DNA of 64,000 nucleotides from CAJCIT01 sp963771305 (GTDB lineage Bacteria > Acidobacteriota > Terriglobia > Bryobacterales > Bryobacteraceae), in NCBI GenBank assembly GCA_963771305.1, contig CAVYTS010000010.1:1-64000 (forward strand). The letters are read 5' to 3'. Below are positions 26,601-34,625 of the stretch, one piece after another. The position numbers and the translations under genes are program-made. Under the pieces are notes generated by a model. It made no database searches and was not told the origin of the DNA. It saw only the letters and a list, made by a program, of their open reading frames with translations. Each line of letters begins with the position of its first letter. Position 1 is the stretch's first letter.

Positions 26601-26810
26601 ATGACTTCATTGGCAACCATCATCGGCATGATTCCCATGGCACTGAAATTCGGAACGGGATCGGAACAGTATGCTCCTATGGCCCGGGCAATTATTGGCG
26701 GCCTGACCTCCTCGGTCGCCCTGACCGTGTTTATTGTGCCCGCCGCTTACATACTTGTCTACGGAAAGAAGGACCGCCAACGAGAGCAAGCGGCCGAAAG
26801 CCAGGCATGA
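23607..26810 (+). CDS. RND efflux pump permease 1 of a tandem pair
   Basis: A full-length permease of about 1067 residues; start ATG 23607 is chosen by alignment with the next gene (MSQFSIRNPYFIVVV versus MSSFSIRNPYFIVVI). Family features: 'VVATFYSGMPPVDIETDITNPLERFFTLAAGMDHMESRS', TM4 'ALAFSRVIDNSVISLENIYRHLEMG' and TM10 'LMLIGIADSNSILIVDFAHRL'. The proton-relay aspartate pair of AcrB is reduced to Asp-Asn, and the TM10 Lys is Ser, so coupling may differ from AcrB. It is about 80 percent identical by eye to the next gene, 9 bp away. A heteromeric pump like MdtB/MdtC is plausible. Confidence 0.92.
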   Translation: MSQFSIRNPYFIVVVCLAISLVGIVNVARMPVDLFPQINIPQVVVATFYSGMPPVDIETDITNPLERFFTLAAGMDHMESRSMLGVSIIRAIFQPGTNADTDVTELSNLALADLKRLPPGTLPPVVLKFDASSQPVCLVTVRGQGLTETQLHDYAQFAIRNQIAVIKGAEIPPPFGGKYRQIMVYVDPYKLASRQLSPMDIVSAVNRSNLILPAGDVKVGPFDYYVYSNSLVNNMKEMNDIPVKTVDNAWVSVKDIGKAEDSSQIQYNIVRVDGQRSAYIPIMKQGGDTNTIEVVDGVRKLTENLYDIPKQMKTDLLFDQSVFVKEAIKTVLHEGLTGLVLTSIMILLFLGSMRATSAVLLSIPLSALATFVILYLGGSTINTMILGGLALAFSRVIDNSVISLENIYRHLEMGEAPRIAAELGGSEVTLAVLAATLVDVVDFFPVTFLYGVSKFLFSALALAFCISLLISFVVAMTVIPLFCSRFLKSAPHAEHNVDAIGNDHPTGELTAKKRRRSWGSRFNTAFNHGFNRMLDFYEKWVRRSLERPGLSVAALSAVFVLSLGIYPFLGLAFFPRTDAGQFTINMKAPTGARIEVTEQYVAHVEDLIRHIVHPGDFKMVVSNIGVVPDFSSLYTSNSGAYTATVQVALNEDHEVSSFEYMDRVRQSLSKQYPEIRTFFQSGSMVDSTLNMGMPAPIDVQITGRDLQQDYALAQDFATRIRHLPGVDEVYIPQDMNYPALQLNVDRVHAGELGLTQKDIVDNVITALNSNTMIAPNYWVDYKTGNDYFLTVQYYEHGNAAIHNTIDLKNIPLKAPNLTEPTTLGSVVQLQHVQTPTEVDHYQIQRSTDVYITPKGEDLGKISSEIDKVIADAKVPGNVRVTMRGMVLGMRESFSSFGFGFILSFILLYLILIAQFKSFVDPFLIMLAIPMGFVGVFLILLLTRTTLNVMSLMGVLMLIGIADSNSILIVDFAHRLEEQGLSVKDAVITACRVRLRPILMTSLATIIGMIPMALKFGTGSEQYAPMARAIIGGLTSSVALTVFIVPAAYILVYGKKDRQREQAAESQA

Positions 26811-26819
26811 GACACTTCC

Positions 26820-29800
26820 ATGTCTAGCTTTTCCATCCGCAACCCGTACTTCATCGTTGTCATTTGCCTGGCGATTTCGCTCATTGGAGCAGTGAGCGTC
26901 ACCCGTATGCCGGTGGACCTGTTCCCGCAAATCGACATACCGGAAGTCGTTGTCGCGACGTTCTATTCGGGAATGCCCCCGGTGGACATCGAAACGGACA
27001 TCACCAATCCACTCGAGCGGTTCTTTACCCTGGCGGCCGGCATGGATCATATGGAATCCCGTTCCATGTTGGGAGTCAGCCTTATCCGCGCCATATTTCA
27101 GCCCGGAACGGACGCCGACACCGATGTCACAGAGCTATCAAATCTCGCTCTCGCCGACTTGAAGCGCCTTCCGCCTGGCACCCTGCCACCGGTTGTGTTG
27201 AAGTTCGACGCTTCGAGCCAGCCCGTTTGTCTGGTCACAGTGAGAGGCAAAGGCCTGACGGAAACGCAGCTCCACGATTATGCCCAGTTCGCGATCCGTA
27301 ATCAGATCGCGGTGATTAAAGGCGCGGAGATTCCGCCGCCCTTCGGAGGCAAGTACCGCCAGATCATGGTGTATGTCGATCCCTACAAGCTCGCCTCACG
27401 GCAACTCAGCCCCATGGACGTTGTCCATTCCGTGAATGAATCCAACCTGATCCTGCCGGCCGGCGACGTGAAGCTTGGTCCATTTGATTACTACGTTTAC
27501 TCGAACAGCCTTGTCAGCAACATGCGAGAGATGAATGACATACCCATCAAGACGGTGGGTCATTCCTGGGTTTCGATCAAAGACATAGGTAGAGCGGAGG
27601 ACTCTAGCCAGATTCAATACAACATCGTCCGCGTCGATGGCCAGCGGTCCGCCTACATTCCGATCATGAAGCAGGGCGGCGACACGAACACGATCCAGGT
27701 TGTGAACGGTGTCCGCAAGCTGCTTGACAACCTATACGACATTCCTAGTCAGCTGAAGACCGACCTTCTTTTTGATCAGTCGGTATTCGTGAAGGAAGCG
27801 ATCAAAACCGTGCTGAACGAAGGACTCATGGGCCTGGCGCTAACCAGTGTTATGATTCTTCTCTTTCTGGGCAGTGTAAGGGCAACTTCAGCGGTGCTGC
27901 TTTCAATACCGATCTCCGCATTGGCGGCCTTCGTGATTCTGTATTTCTTGGGCAGTACCGTCAACACCATGATTCTTGGTGGGATGGCCCTTGCATTTTC
28001 GCGGGTCATTGACAACTCAGTCATTTCGCTCGAGAACATCTACCGGCATCTGGAGATGGGCGACCCGCCAGCCATTGCCGCGGAACTTGGGGGCGCGGAG
28101 GTCACCTTGGCGGTGCTGGCGGCGACCCTAGTCGGAGTGGTTGATTTCTTCCCGGTGACTTTCCTCTACGGCGTCAGCAAGTTTCTGTTCTCCGCACTGG
28201 CATTGTCGTTCTGCATCTCACTGCTGATTTCGTTTGTGGTTGCGATGACAGTCATTCCGCTGTTTTGTTCACGATTCCTGAAGGCTCCGCCCCACGCATC
28301 GCATGAGAACGAGAATGCCGATGGCGGAGACAAGCAATCGTGGTGGAGCAAATTCAATGTCCGATTCAACCGGGGTTTCACCAAGTTACTCGATTTCTAC
28401 GAGACGTGGGTGAGGCGTGCGTTGCGGAGGCCTGGCCTCACCGTCGCCCTCCTTAGTGGCCTTTTTGTCGCGAGTCTTGCGATCTATCCTTTCCTCGGCC
28501 TGGCTTTCTTTCCGAGAACCGACGCCGGTCAATTCACGGTCAACCTGAAAGCCCCTACCGGATCTCGCATTGAGGTGACCGAGGGGTATGTTGCCAAAAT
28601 TGAGGACGTGATTCGCCAAACCGTGGGGCGCGATTTCAAAATGGTGGTTTCCAACATTGGCATGGTTCCCGATTTTTCGGCCCTCTACACCAGTAATGCC
28701 GGCCCTTACACCGCCACCGTACAGACGGCTTTGACAGACGACCATCGAGTTAGCAGCTTTGAGTACATGAGGCGCGTCCGAAACGCCATTGAAAAACAGC
28801 TCCCGGACACACGAACGTTCTTTCAGAGCGGGTCCATGGTCGACACCACCCTGAACATGGGCATGCCGGCCCCTATCGATGTTCAAGTGACCGGCCATGA
28901 CCTGGAACAGGACTACCGGCTTGCGCAGGAACTCGCCGGCCGCATCAGGCGACTATCCGGCGTGGATGAGGTCTATATCCCCCAAGATCTGGACTACCCC
29001 GCCGTTCGATTGAATATCGATCGGGTACATGCTTCCGAGCTGGGCTTGAGTCAGGAGGATGTTGTGAACAACGTCATCACCTCGCTGAATTCGAACACAA
29101 TGATCGCACCCAATTACTGGGTGGACTATAAGACCGGAAACGACTATTTCCTCACGGTGCAATACTACGAACACGGAAAACCCGCAATCCACCAGTTCAT
29201 CGATCTGAAAAATATTCCGCTCAAGGCCCCTGGGCAAAAGAAAACGACTTCCCTGGATTCTGTCGCAACACTGGTTCACACTCAAACACCCACGGAGGTG
29301 GATCATTATCAGATCCAGCGGTCCTCCGACGTTTATGTGACCCCGCAAGGCGAGGACCTCGAGCGCATTTCAAGCGCAATCACGAAGATCATCGCGGAAA
29401 TGAAGGTTCCTGGAAACGTTCGCGTAACTCTCCGAGGCATGGTGCTGGGAATGCGTGAGTCGTTTAAGAGCTTCGCCTATGGCTTCGTTCTCGCCGCTGT
29501 GCTCCTATATCTCATCCTGGTTGCTCAGTTTCGATCCTTCGTCGATCCGTTTCTGATTATGCTTGCCATTCCGATGGGGTTCATCGGTGTCTTCCTGATT
29601 CTGCTATTCACGGGAACCACACTGAACGTCATGTCGCTGATGGGGGTGCTAATGCTCATTGGCGTTGCCGGCTCTAACAGCATCCTGATCGTCGACTTCG
29701 CTCACCGACTGGAAGAGCAGAATCTTCCCGTGGCCGACGCAGTTATCACAGCTTGCAGGGTACGGCTGCGTCCAATTCTAATGACGTCGCTCGCCACAAT

Positions 29801-29993
29801 CATCGGCATGTTTCCCATGGCCCTGAAGCTAGGTACAGGGTCTGAACAGTATGCCCCCATGGCGCGAGCCATTATTGGCGGCCTCACTTCCTCCGTCATC
29901 CTGACCGTCTTTATTGTGCCGGCGGCCTATCTGCTTGTGTACGGAAAGAAGGACCGCCACCGGGCCGAGGGGCGCGAGCCAGTCCGCGCTTAA
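26820..29993 (+). CDS. RND efflux pump permease 2 of a tandem pair
   Basis: A 1057-residue permease, tandem paralog of the previous gene. Same signatures: 'MPPVDIETDITNPLERFFTLAAGMDHMESRSMLGVSLIRAIFQPGTDADTDVTELSNLALADLKRLPPGTLPPVVLKFDASSQPVC', TM4 'SRVIDNSVISLENI', TM10 'LIGVAGSNSILIVDFAHRLEEQNLP'. The linker after TM6 (about residue 500) is the most different stretch, as expected for paralogs. It also has Asp-Asn in TM4 and Ser in TM10. The TolC gene starts 6 bp after its stop. Confidence 0.92.
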   Translation: MSSFSIRNPYFIVVICLAISLIGAVSVTRMPVDLFPQIDIPEVVVATFYSGMPPVDIETDITNPLERFFTLAAGMDHMESRSMLGVSLIRAIFQPGTDADTDVTELSNLALADLKRLPPGTLPPVVLKFDASSQPVCLVTVRGKGLTETQLHDYAQFAIRNQIAVIKGAEIPPPFGGKYRQIMVYVDPYKLASRQLSPMDVVHSVNESNLILPAGDVKLGPFDYYVYSNSLVSNMREMNDIPIKTVGHSWVSIKDIGRAEDSSQIQYNIVRVDGQRSAYIPIMKQGGDTNTIQVVNGVRKLLDNLYDIPSQLKTDLLFDQSVFVKEAIKTVLNEGLMGLALTSVMILLFLGSVRATSAVLLSIPISALAAFVILYFLGSTVNTMILGGMALAFSRVIDNSVISLENIYRHLEMGDPPAIAAELGGAEVTLAVLAATLVGVVDFFPVTFLYGVSKFLFSALALSFCISLLISFVVAMTVIPLFCSRFLKAPPHASHENENADGGDKQSWWSKFNVRFNRGFTKLLDFYETWVRRALRRPGLTVALLSGLFVASLAIYPFLGLAFFPRTDAGQFTVNLKAPTGSRIEVTEGYVAKIEDVIRQTVGRDFKMVVSNIGMVPDFSALYTSNAGPYTATVQTALTDDHRVSSFEYMRRVRNAIEKQLPDTRTFFQSGSMVDTTLNMGMPAPIDVQVTGHDLEQDYRLAQELAGRIRRLSGVDEVYIPQDLDYPAVRLNIDRVHASELGLSQEDVVNNVITSLNSNTMIAPNYWVDYKTGNDYFLTVQYYEHGKPAIHQFIDLKNIPLKAPGQKKTTSLDSVATLVHTQTPTEVDHYQIQRSSDVYVTPQGEDLERISSAITKIIAEMKVPGNVRVTLRGMVLGMRESFKSFAYGFVLAAVLLYLILVAQFRSFVDPFLIMLAIPMGFIGVFLILLFTGTTLNVMSLMGVLMLIGVAGSNSILIVDFAHRLEEQNLPVADAVITACRVRLRPILMTSLATIIGMFPMALKLGTGSEQYAPMARAIIGGLTSSVILTVFIVPAAYLLVYGKKDRHRAEGREPVRA

Positions 29994-29999
29994 CGCATC

Positions 30000-31304
30000 A
30001 TGACCAAGCAAACCATCGCGCTGATTTCACTATTAGCGGCAGCTTCACGCCTACTCGGTGGGCAGTCGCCCGCTCCGCAGCTGAGTTTACAGGATGCGCA
30101 GGCGCTCGCGCTCAAGAATCACCCGCAGGTCCTCGCGTCCCAGGCTCTCTCTCTCCGCGCGGACAAAATCACGACGGAAGCACGGTCCGCGTATTATCCC
30201 GCTCTCAACGGGGAGGTCACCGGAGCACAAGCCAATGTGAATAGCCGGTTGGGTGCCGGCCTTATCAATGCTCCTGCGCTATTCAATCATTTCGGAACCG
30301 GTCTCACGCTGTCGCAACTGATTACTGACTCGGGCCGCACACCCAACCTGGTTGCCAACGCCAAATTACAAGCCCAGGCCAGTCGTGAGGACTATCGGGC
30401 GACACAGTACGACGTAATCCTGGCAGTGAACCAAGCCTATTACGAGACCCTGCTCGCTCTTCAGTTGGTGAAAGTTTCGCAGCAAACTGTTGCAACTCGC
30501 CAGACAGCGGTCGATCAAATCTCTGAATTAACCAAGCAAAAGCTAAGATCAACCGTTGACCTCAGTTTTGCCGAGGTTAATCTAGCCGATGCCAAGCTCA
30601 TGCTGCTGCGGGCGCAGGACCGTCTCCAAGCTGCCTACGCCGGGCTGGGACAGGCGCTCGGCACCCAGGAATCGATCGCCTATCAGCTCATCGAACAACC
30701 GATGCCCTCGGAGGTGCCGCCAGAGATCGAACCGCTCCTCACTCAGGCCTTTCAAACACGTCCCGAACTGGCGAGTTTGCATCTTCAGATGGAGGCGGAC
30801 CAGAAGTTTGTCTACGCGGAGCGTGATCTCAAACGTCCGACCGTGAGTTTAATGGCAGTCGGTGGAGCGCTGCCGTACATCAACCCGGGTAGCGCCAACC
30901 CGAATATACCCTCCGGTTATGAGGCAGCGGCGGTCAATGTCAACATCCCTGTTTTTAACGGCCATCTGTTCACGGCCCGGCGGGAGGCAGCGGAGTATCA
31001 GCTACAGGCAACGCGGCAACGATCACGAGACGAACAGGACCGCATCGCGCGGGATGTTCGCGTATCCTGGACGCACGCTCGCACCGCCTTTGAAGCGATT
31101 GCCACCGCGCAGCAACTGCTGGTTCAAGCCAATCTGGCGCTTGATCTATCCCAAAGCAGATACACTCTGGGCTTGGCCTCCATTGTTGAGCTGACGCAAG
31201 CGCAACTCGGACAGACGTCCGCGGAGGTCGAAAACTTAAACGCAAAGTACGAATATCAGGCGGCATACGCCGCGCTTCAGTACACGCTCGGAATGTTGCA
31301 TTAA
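30000..31304 (+). CDS. TolC-family outer-membrane efflux protein
   Basis: 434 residues with a signal peptide (ALISLLAAASRLLGG) and the TolC start 'PQLSLQDAQALALKNHPQVLASQ'. The two structural repeats are visible ('YDVILAVNQAYYETLLALQLVKVSQQTVATRQTAVDQISEL' and 'RDEQDRIARDVRVSWTHARTAFEAIATAQQLLVQANLALDLSQSRYTLGLASIVELTQAQLGQTSAEVENLNAKYEYQAAYAALQYTLG'). It completes the adaptor-pump-pump-channel set. Confidence 0.92.
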   Translation: MTKQTIALISLLAAASRLLGGQSPAPQLSLQDAQALALKNHPQVLASQALSLRADKITTEARSAYYPALNGEVTGAQANVNSRLGAGLINAPALFNHFGTGLTLSQLITDSGRTPNLVANAKLQAQASREDYRATQYDVILAVNQAYYETLLALQLVKVSQQTVATRQTAVDQISELTKQKLRSTVDLSFAEVNLADAKLMLLRAQDRLQAAYAGLGQALGTQESIAYQLIEQPMPSEVPPEIEPLLTQAFQTRPELASLHLQMEADQKFVYAERDLKRPTVSLMAVGGALPYINPGSANPNIPSGYEAAAVNVNIPVFNGHLFTARREAAEYQLQATRQRSRDEQDRIARDVRVSWTHARTAFEAIATAQQLLVQANLALDLSQSRYTLGLASIVELTQAQLGQTSAEVENLNAKYEYQAAYAALQYTLGMLH

Positions 31305-31316
31305 CGGTGGTCTCGT

Positions 31317-32717
31317 ATGAAAGTCGAACTCAAGTCGCCGGCAGCGGCGGATACTGAAACGAAAATCAGAAGCGGACAGACGCAACGTCTTCTGTTCATC
31401 GGCTTTGGTGGACTTTGGTTGCTGCTCGCCGTGACGGGTCTCTACGCACTGTCGGTCCTTGGGAGCATCCAAACCCGAAACGAGCGCATCCGCCAGGATT
31501 ATTTCAATCGGGACCGTATCCTTGAGCAGCTTCGCTCGGACATCTATCTTTCGGGCACCTATGTTCGGGACCTGCTTCTGGAGCAGGATCATACCAAGGC
31601 AGATCTACATCGCAAGGAACTGGAAGATGCGCGGGTTCGCGTCGAGGCTAATGTGGCTGCGTACGAGAACATTGTAAGCCGCGAAGAACGGCTGCCGTTT
31701 CAGCAGTTCACAAGCCAGGTCGCCGAATACTTCGATTTGTTGCGTCCCGCCCTGGAATGGAACGCCGCCCAACGTCAATCGCTGGGGTACGTTTTCACCA
31801 GGGACTCACTTCTGCCAAGGCGTATGATGATTGTCCACCTGGCAGACCAGATCAGCCAGGTCAACAAAAGGCAAATGGAGTCGGGCAACGAGCAAATAGC
31901 CATTTTATTCAGTGACTTTCGGCGCTACTTGATCATCCTGCTGGTGCTGACGATGGTCTGCGGAACACTGCTGGCAACGGGCAGCATTCGTCGCATTCTG
32001 CGCCTGGAGCGCATATCCACTCAGCGCTTCGACGCAGTGGAACAGGCCCATGCCGCATTGCGAGACCTATCGACCCGCTTGATCGCCGTGCAGGAGTCGG
32101 AACGACGTGCGATATCCAGAGAATTGCATGACGAGGTGGGTCAGTCCCTCTCGGCTTTACTTCTAGGCATTGGCAACGCGGCGGCGACTATCTCAGAGGG
32201 CGGCAATGTGGATGCGCAGGGCCAGCTCCAGGCTCTCCGACGCTTGGCTGAAAGAACGCTGGCCGTCGTGCGCGATATGTCCCTCCTTCTTCGTCCTTCC
32301 ATGCTTGACGATCTGGGCCTGATACCCGCCTTGCAATGGCAGGCCCGTGAGGTATCCCGAACCAAGAATCTCGCCGTTCAAATCCACGCCGATGAGCTGG
32401 CCGACGATATTCCCGACGAACACAAGACTTGTATCTACCGGCTCGTTCAGGAGGCTCTTCACAACATAACGCGGCATGCGAATGCGAAAAGTGTAGATGT
32501 TCGTTTGCGCCGAAAAGAAGACCAGCTCCTACTCGAGATCCACGATGATGGACATGGATTTGCACCCGAGCGAGAGAAAGGCGTCGGACTCTTAGGGATG
32601 GAGGAGAGAGTCAAACATCTCCACGGCTCTTTCCACGTTGAGTCGATTCCTGGTGAAGGTACGTCAATTCGAGCTGAACTGCCCCTGTCAGAAAAGGACA
32701 CGGCGGTACTCATATGA
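31317..32717 (+). CDS. Membrane sensor histidine kinase (NarX/DegS-type HisKA_3)
   Basis: A 466-residue kinase. TM1 at about 25-48 and TM2 at about 204-222 enclose a helical periplasmic sensor of about 150 residues resembling a four-helix bundle (MCP-type) domain. The HisKA_3 motif 'SERRAISRELHDEVGQSLSALLLGIGNA' gives the phosphorylated His271. The HATPase domain shows 'IYRLVQEALHNITRHANAKSVDVRL' (N box) and 'LLEIHDDGHGFAPEREKGVGLLGMEERVKHLHG' (G boxes). It overlaps the response regulator gene by 4 nt. Placed 12 bp after tolC, it probably senses a compound exported by the pumps. Confidence 0.93.
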   Translation: MKVELKSPAAADTETKIRSGQTQRLLFIGFGGLWLLLAVTGLYALSVLGSIQTRNERIRQDYFNRDRILEQLRSDIYLSGTYVRDLLLEQDHTKADLHRKELEDARVRVEANVAAYENIVSREERLPFQQFTSQVAEYFDLLRPALEWNAAQRQSLGYVFTRDSLLPRRMMIVHLADQISQVNKRQMESGNEQIAILFSDFRRYLIILLVLTMVCGTLLATGSIRRILRLERISTQRFDAVEQAHAALRDLSTRLIAVQESERRAISRELHDEVGQSLSALLLGIGNAAATISEGGNVDAQGQLQALRRLAERTLAVVRDMSLLLRPSMLDDLGLIPALQWQAREVSRTKNLAVQIHADELADDIPDEHKTCIYRLVQEALHNITRHANAKSVDVRLRRKEDQLLLEIHDDGHGFAPEREKGVGLLGMEERVKHLHGSFHVESIPGEGTSIRAELPLSEKDTAVLI

Positions 32718-33364
32718 CTGCGGTGCGAATTGTATTGGCGGACGACCACACCATCATGCGGCAGGGTCTTCGCCTGGTGCTTGAGCGGCAACCAGATTTC
32801 GCTGTCGTCGGCGAGGCGGACAACGGGCGGGAAGCGATTGACATGGTTATTCGAGAAAACCCCGACGTGGTCATCATGGACATCGCCATGCCGCTCTTGA
32901 ACGGTATCGAAGCGACGAGGCGAATCAACGAAGAACGGTTGAAGACCGCGGTTGTGATTCTGAGTATGCATTCCGATGAGGGGTACATTCTGAAAGCATT
33001 GAGAGCCGGCGCACGGGCCTATCTCTTGAAGGACTCGGCCGACGCGGATCTGATCCAGGCCGTTCGCGCGGTATGCGCAGGCAAGGCCTTCTTTAGTCCG
33101 GCCGTGAGCAAAGTATTGGCGGACGACTATCTGCGGCAGATACGGCAGCAGGGAGTGGATGATCCTTACGATTTGCTCACCGTCCGCGAACGAGAGCTGC
33201 TCCAACTCATCGTCGAGTTGAAAGCGACGAAGGACATCGCTGCGATGCTCGGTGTCAGTCCGCATACGATCGACACGCATCGTTCGAATCTCATGCAAAA
33301 GCTAAACGTCCACAGCATCGCCGAACTGATTCTGTACGCCGTGCGCAAGGGTGTAATCAGCTAG
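32714..33364 (+). CDS. NarL/FixJ-type response regulator
   Basis: A 216-residue regulator. The receiver is intact: acidic pair in 'IVLADDHTIMRQGL', phospho-acceptor Asp56 in 'VVIMDIAMPLLNGIEA', Ser/Thr-type switch in 'VVILSMHSD', and Lys in 'AYLLKDSADADL'. The C-terminal LuxR-type helix-turn-helix 'LTVRERELLQLIVELKATKDIAAMLGVSPHTIDTHRSNLMQKLNVHSIAELILYAVRKG' would bind DNA. Cognate partner of the kinase it overlaps; likely controls this efflux operon. Confidence 0.95.
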   Translation: MTAVRIVLADDHTIMRQGLRLVLERQPDFAVVGEADNGREAIDMVIRENPDVVIMDIAMPLLNGIEATRRINEERLKTAVVILSMHSDEGYILKALRAGARAYLLKDSADADLIQAVRAVCAGKAFFSPAVSKVLADDYLRQIRQQGVDDPYDLLTVRERELLQLIVELKATKDIAAMLGVSPHTIDTHRSNLMQKLNVHSIAELILYAVRKGVIS

Positions 33365-33386
33365 CGGCTCCTCACCGATTCGGCTG

Positions 33387-33905
33387 TCAATAGCCACACA
33401 CCGGCCAAACGCATTTCTTCCAATACGCCCATGCGAACTGAATTGTACGCGTTGTGGCAGCTTCACTCAGAGGCGCCGCCAACACATCATATCCTCCCTG
33501 CTGGATGAGTTCTTCCCAGAAGCGGTCGGCTGGTGTCTCCAGTACTGGGATTATGCAAGAGGCCGGCGACGCCACGAGCAAAGTCCGCAGCGAATGCCGC
33601 CAATCAATTCCGAGAAAGCCCCGATCGACCAACACAACTGCGCTCTGTCGGCGCCGCAATAGCTCCGTCGCCTCTCCCAAGTCTTTGGCACTTAGCAGCT
33701 GCCATCGGCGAGAAACCGCAATCCTGTGAAGAGTTCGCCTATCGCGCTCCTCAGGTAACACTGCTAGGACGGAAACCGCTTCATACGGTTCCAGCGGGAG
33801 GTCGGACTCATCTCTCTTAGCCTCAAGGCCTGACGCTGGAAGCGTGTGAAGATTCGATAGCCACTTTCGCACGGGGTTTGACATGAGGGGGACAGCGCGA
33901 CGCAT
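33387..33905 (-). CDS. Stand-alone receiver-like protein, copy 3
   Basis: A 172-residue protein, clear paralog of the 12493-12999 product. Aligned features: 'SVLAVLPEERDRRTLHRI', the Asp strand 'SAVVLVDRGFLGIDWRHSLRTLL', 'ASCIIPVLETPADRFWEELIQQGGYDVLAAPLSEAATTRTIQFAWAYWKKCVW'. No DD pair at beta1, no output domain. The ATG at 33884 (MSNPVRKW) is an alternative start. Convergent with the response regulator gene, 22 bp apart. A weak dyad promoter copy lies 50-97 nt upstream. Function unknown. Confidence 0.68.
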   Translation of the reverse strand: MRRAVPLMSNPVRKWLSNLHTLPASGLEAKRDESDLPLEPYEAVSVLAVLPEERDRRTLHRIAVSRRWQLLSAKDLGEATELLRRRQSAVVLVDRGFLGIDWRHSLRTLLVASPASCIIPVLETPADRFWEELIQQGGYDVLAAPLSEAATTRTIQFAWAYWKKCVWPVCGY

Positions 33906-33954
33906 AATCCAAAGCCTTCAATTGCAATCGGTGGGGAACGGCACTTCATTCTTG

Positions 33955-34002
33955 AGGGTATATGAAGTCGAATCGGAGAGCATTCCTGCCCGGCCAGTAT
34001 TT
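33955..34002 (-). promoter_or_regulatory. Possible dyad promoter element, copy E, upstream of receiver-like gene 3
   Basis: On the minus strand: AAATAC (34002-33997), 10 nt, GGAATG (33986-33981), 20 nt, TACCCT (33960-33955). Left half and spacing fit; the right half and -10 are poor. Reported mainly because the gene is a paralog of those with better copies. Confidence 0.25.
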
Positions 34003-34200
34003 TTGAGGGTCTTGTTTCAGTAGTGACTCGGTCTGCGTGCGGTGAGAGCTACGGTTCGATCACCCTTGGAAGCTACCGCGACAGGGCTAGGGTTATTACC
34101 TACTGTGTTGAATGATCCTGCGTTGGTAAAGATGGCAAGGAAACTCATGTGCCGGCGGTATGGAACCTCGCAGACGTCTGATGGACACTGCAGTCAGATC

Positions 34201-34222
34201 GAGGAGGCCCTCACGCCTCCTC
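34201..34222 (+). terminator. Hairpin upstream of the small secreted-protein gene
   Basis: A perfect 8-bp inverted repeat GAGGAGGC / GCCTCCTC with a 6-nt loop, followed by a weak T-rich run (ATTCAGTTT). It ends 32 nt before the ATG of the 34255 gene, so it could be a leader attenuator rather than a terminator of anything upstream. The rest of 33906-34254 shows no gene. Confidence 0.4.
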
Positions 34223-34254
34223 ATTCAGTTTGACTAGGTAGGAGAAGAAATCCA

Positions 34255-34590
34255 ATGAATAAGACCTTGCTTTTGAGTTTTCTCGCCTGCGGTTCCGCGG
34301 CCTTCGCCGCCGGAAACGCTCTAAAGGTGAACATATTTCAGGATTCGGTCATTGAGGGCAAGACAGTAAAGGCCGGCGACTACAGAGTGACGATGGAGGG
34401 CGGGAACGCCATCATAAAACAGGGGAAGGAATCCATCGTAGTGCCGGCAAAAGAGGAAAGCGCCTCCAGCAAGTTTTCGACCACCGAGCTGCTGTACAAG
34501 GACGGGACGAATTTGGAATCGATAGGCGTGAAGGGTACTACCACGAAGATCGTTTTCGAAAACGCAGCAGCAACACAATCGGGCCAATAG
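34255..34590 (+). CDS. Small secreted beta-rich protein of unknown function
   Basis: 111 residues, strong RBS (TAGGAGAAG), signal peptide (LLLSFLACGSAAFAA). The mature part is about 90 residues of alternating hydrophobic strands ('LKVNIFQDSVIEGKTVKAGDYRVTMEGGNAIIKQGKESIVVPAKEE'). The 'VKAGDYRV' strand resembles small acidobacterial exported proteins of unknown role. No catalytic motif seen. Confidence 0.7.
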   Translation: MNKTLLLSFLACGSAAFAAGNALKVNIFQDSVIEGKTVKAGDYRVTMEGGNAIIKQGKESIVVPAKEESASSKFSTTELLYKDGTNLESIGVKGTTTKIVFENAAATQSGQ

Positions 34591-34625
34591 ATACAAGCAA
34601 AAACTGGCACGACAATCTTTTTGAG

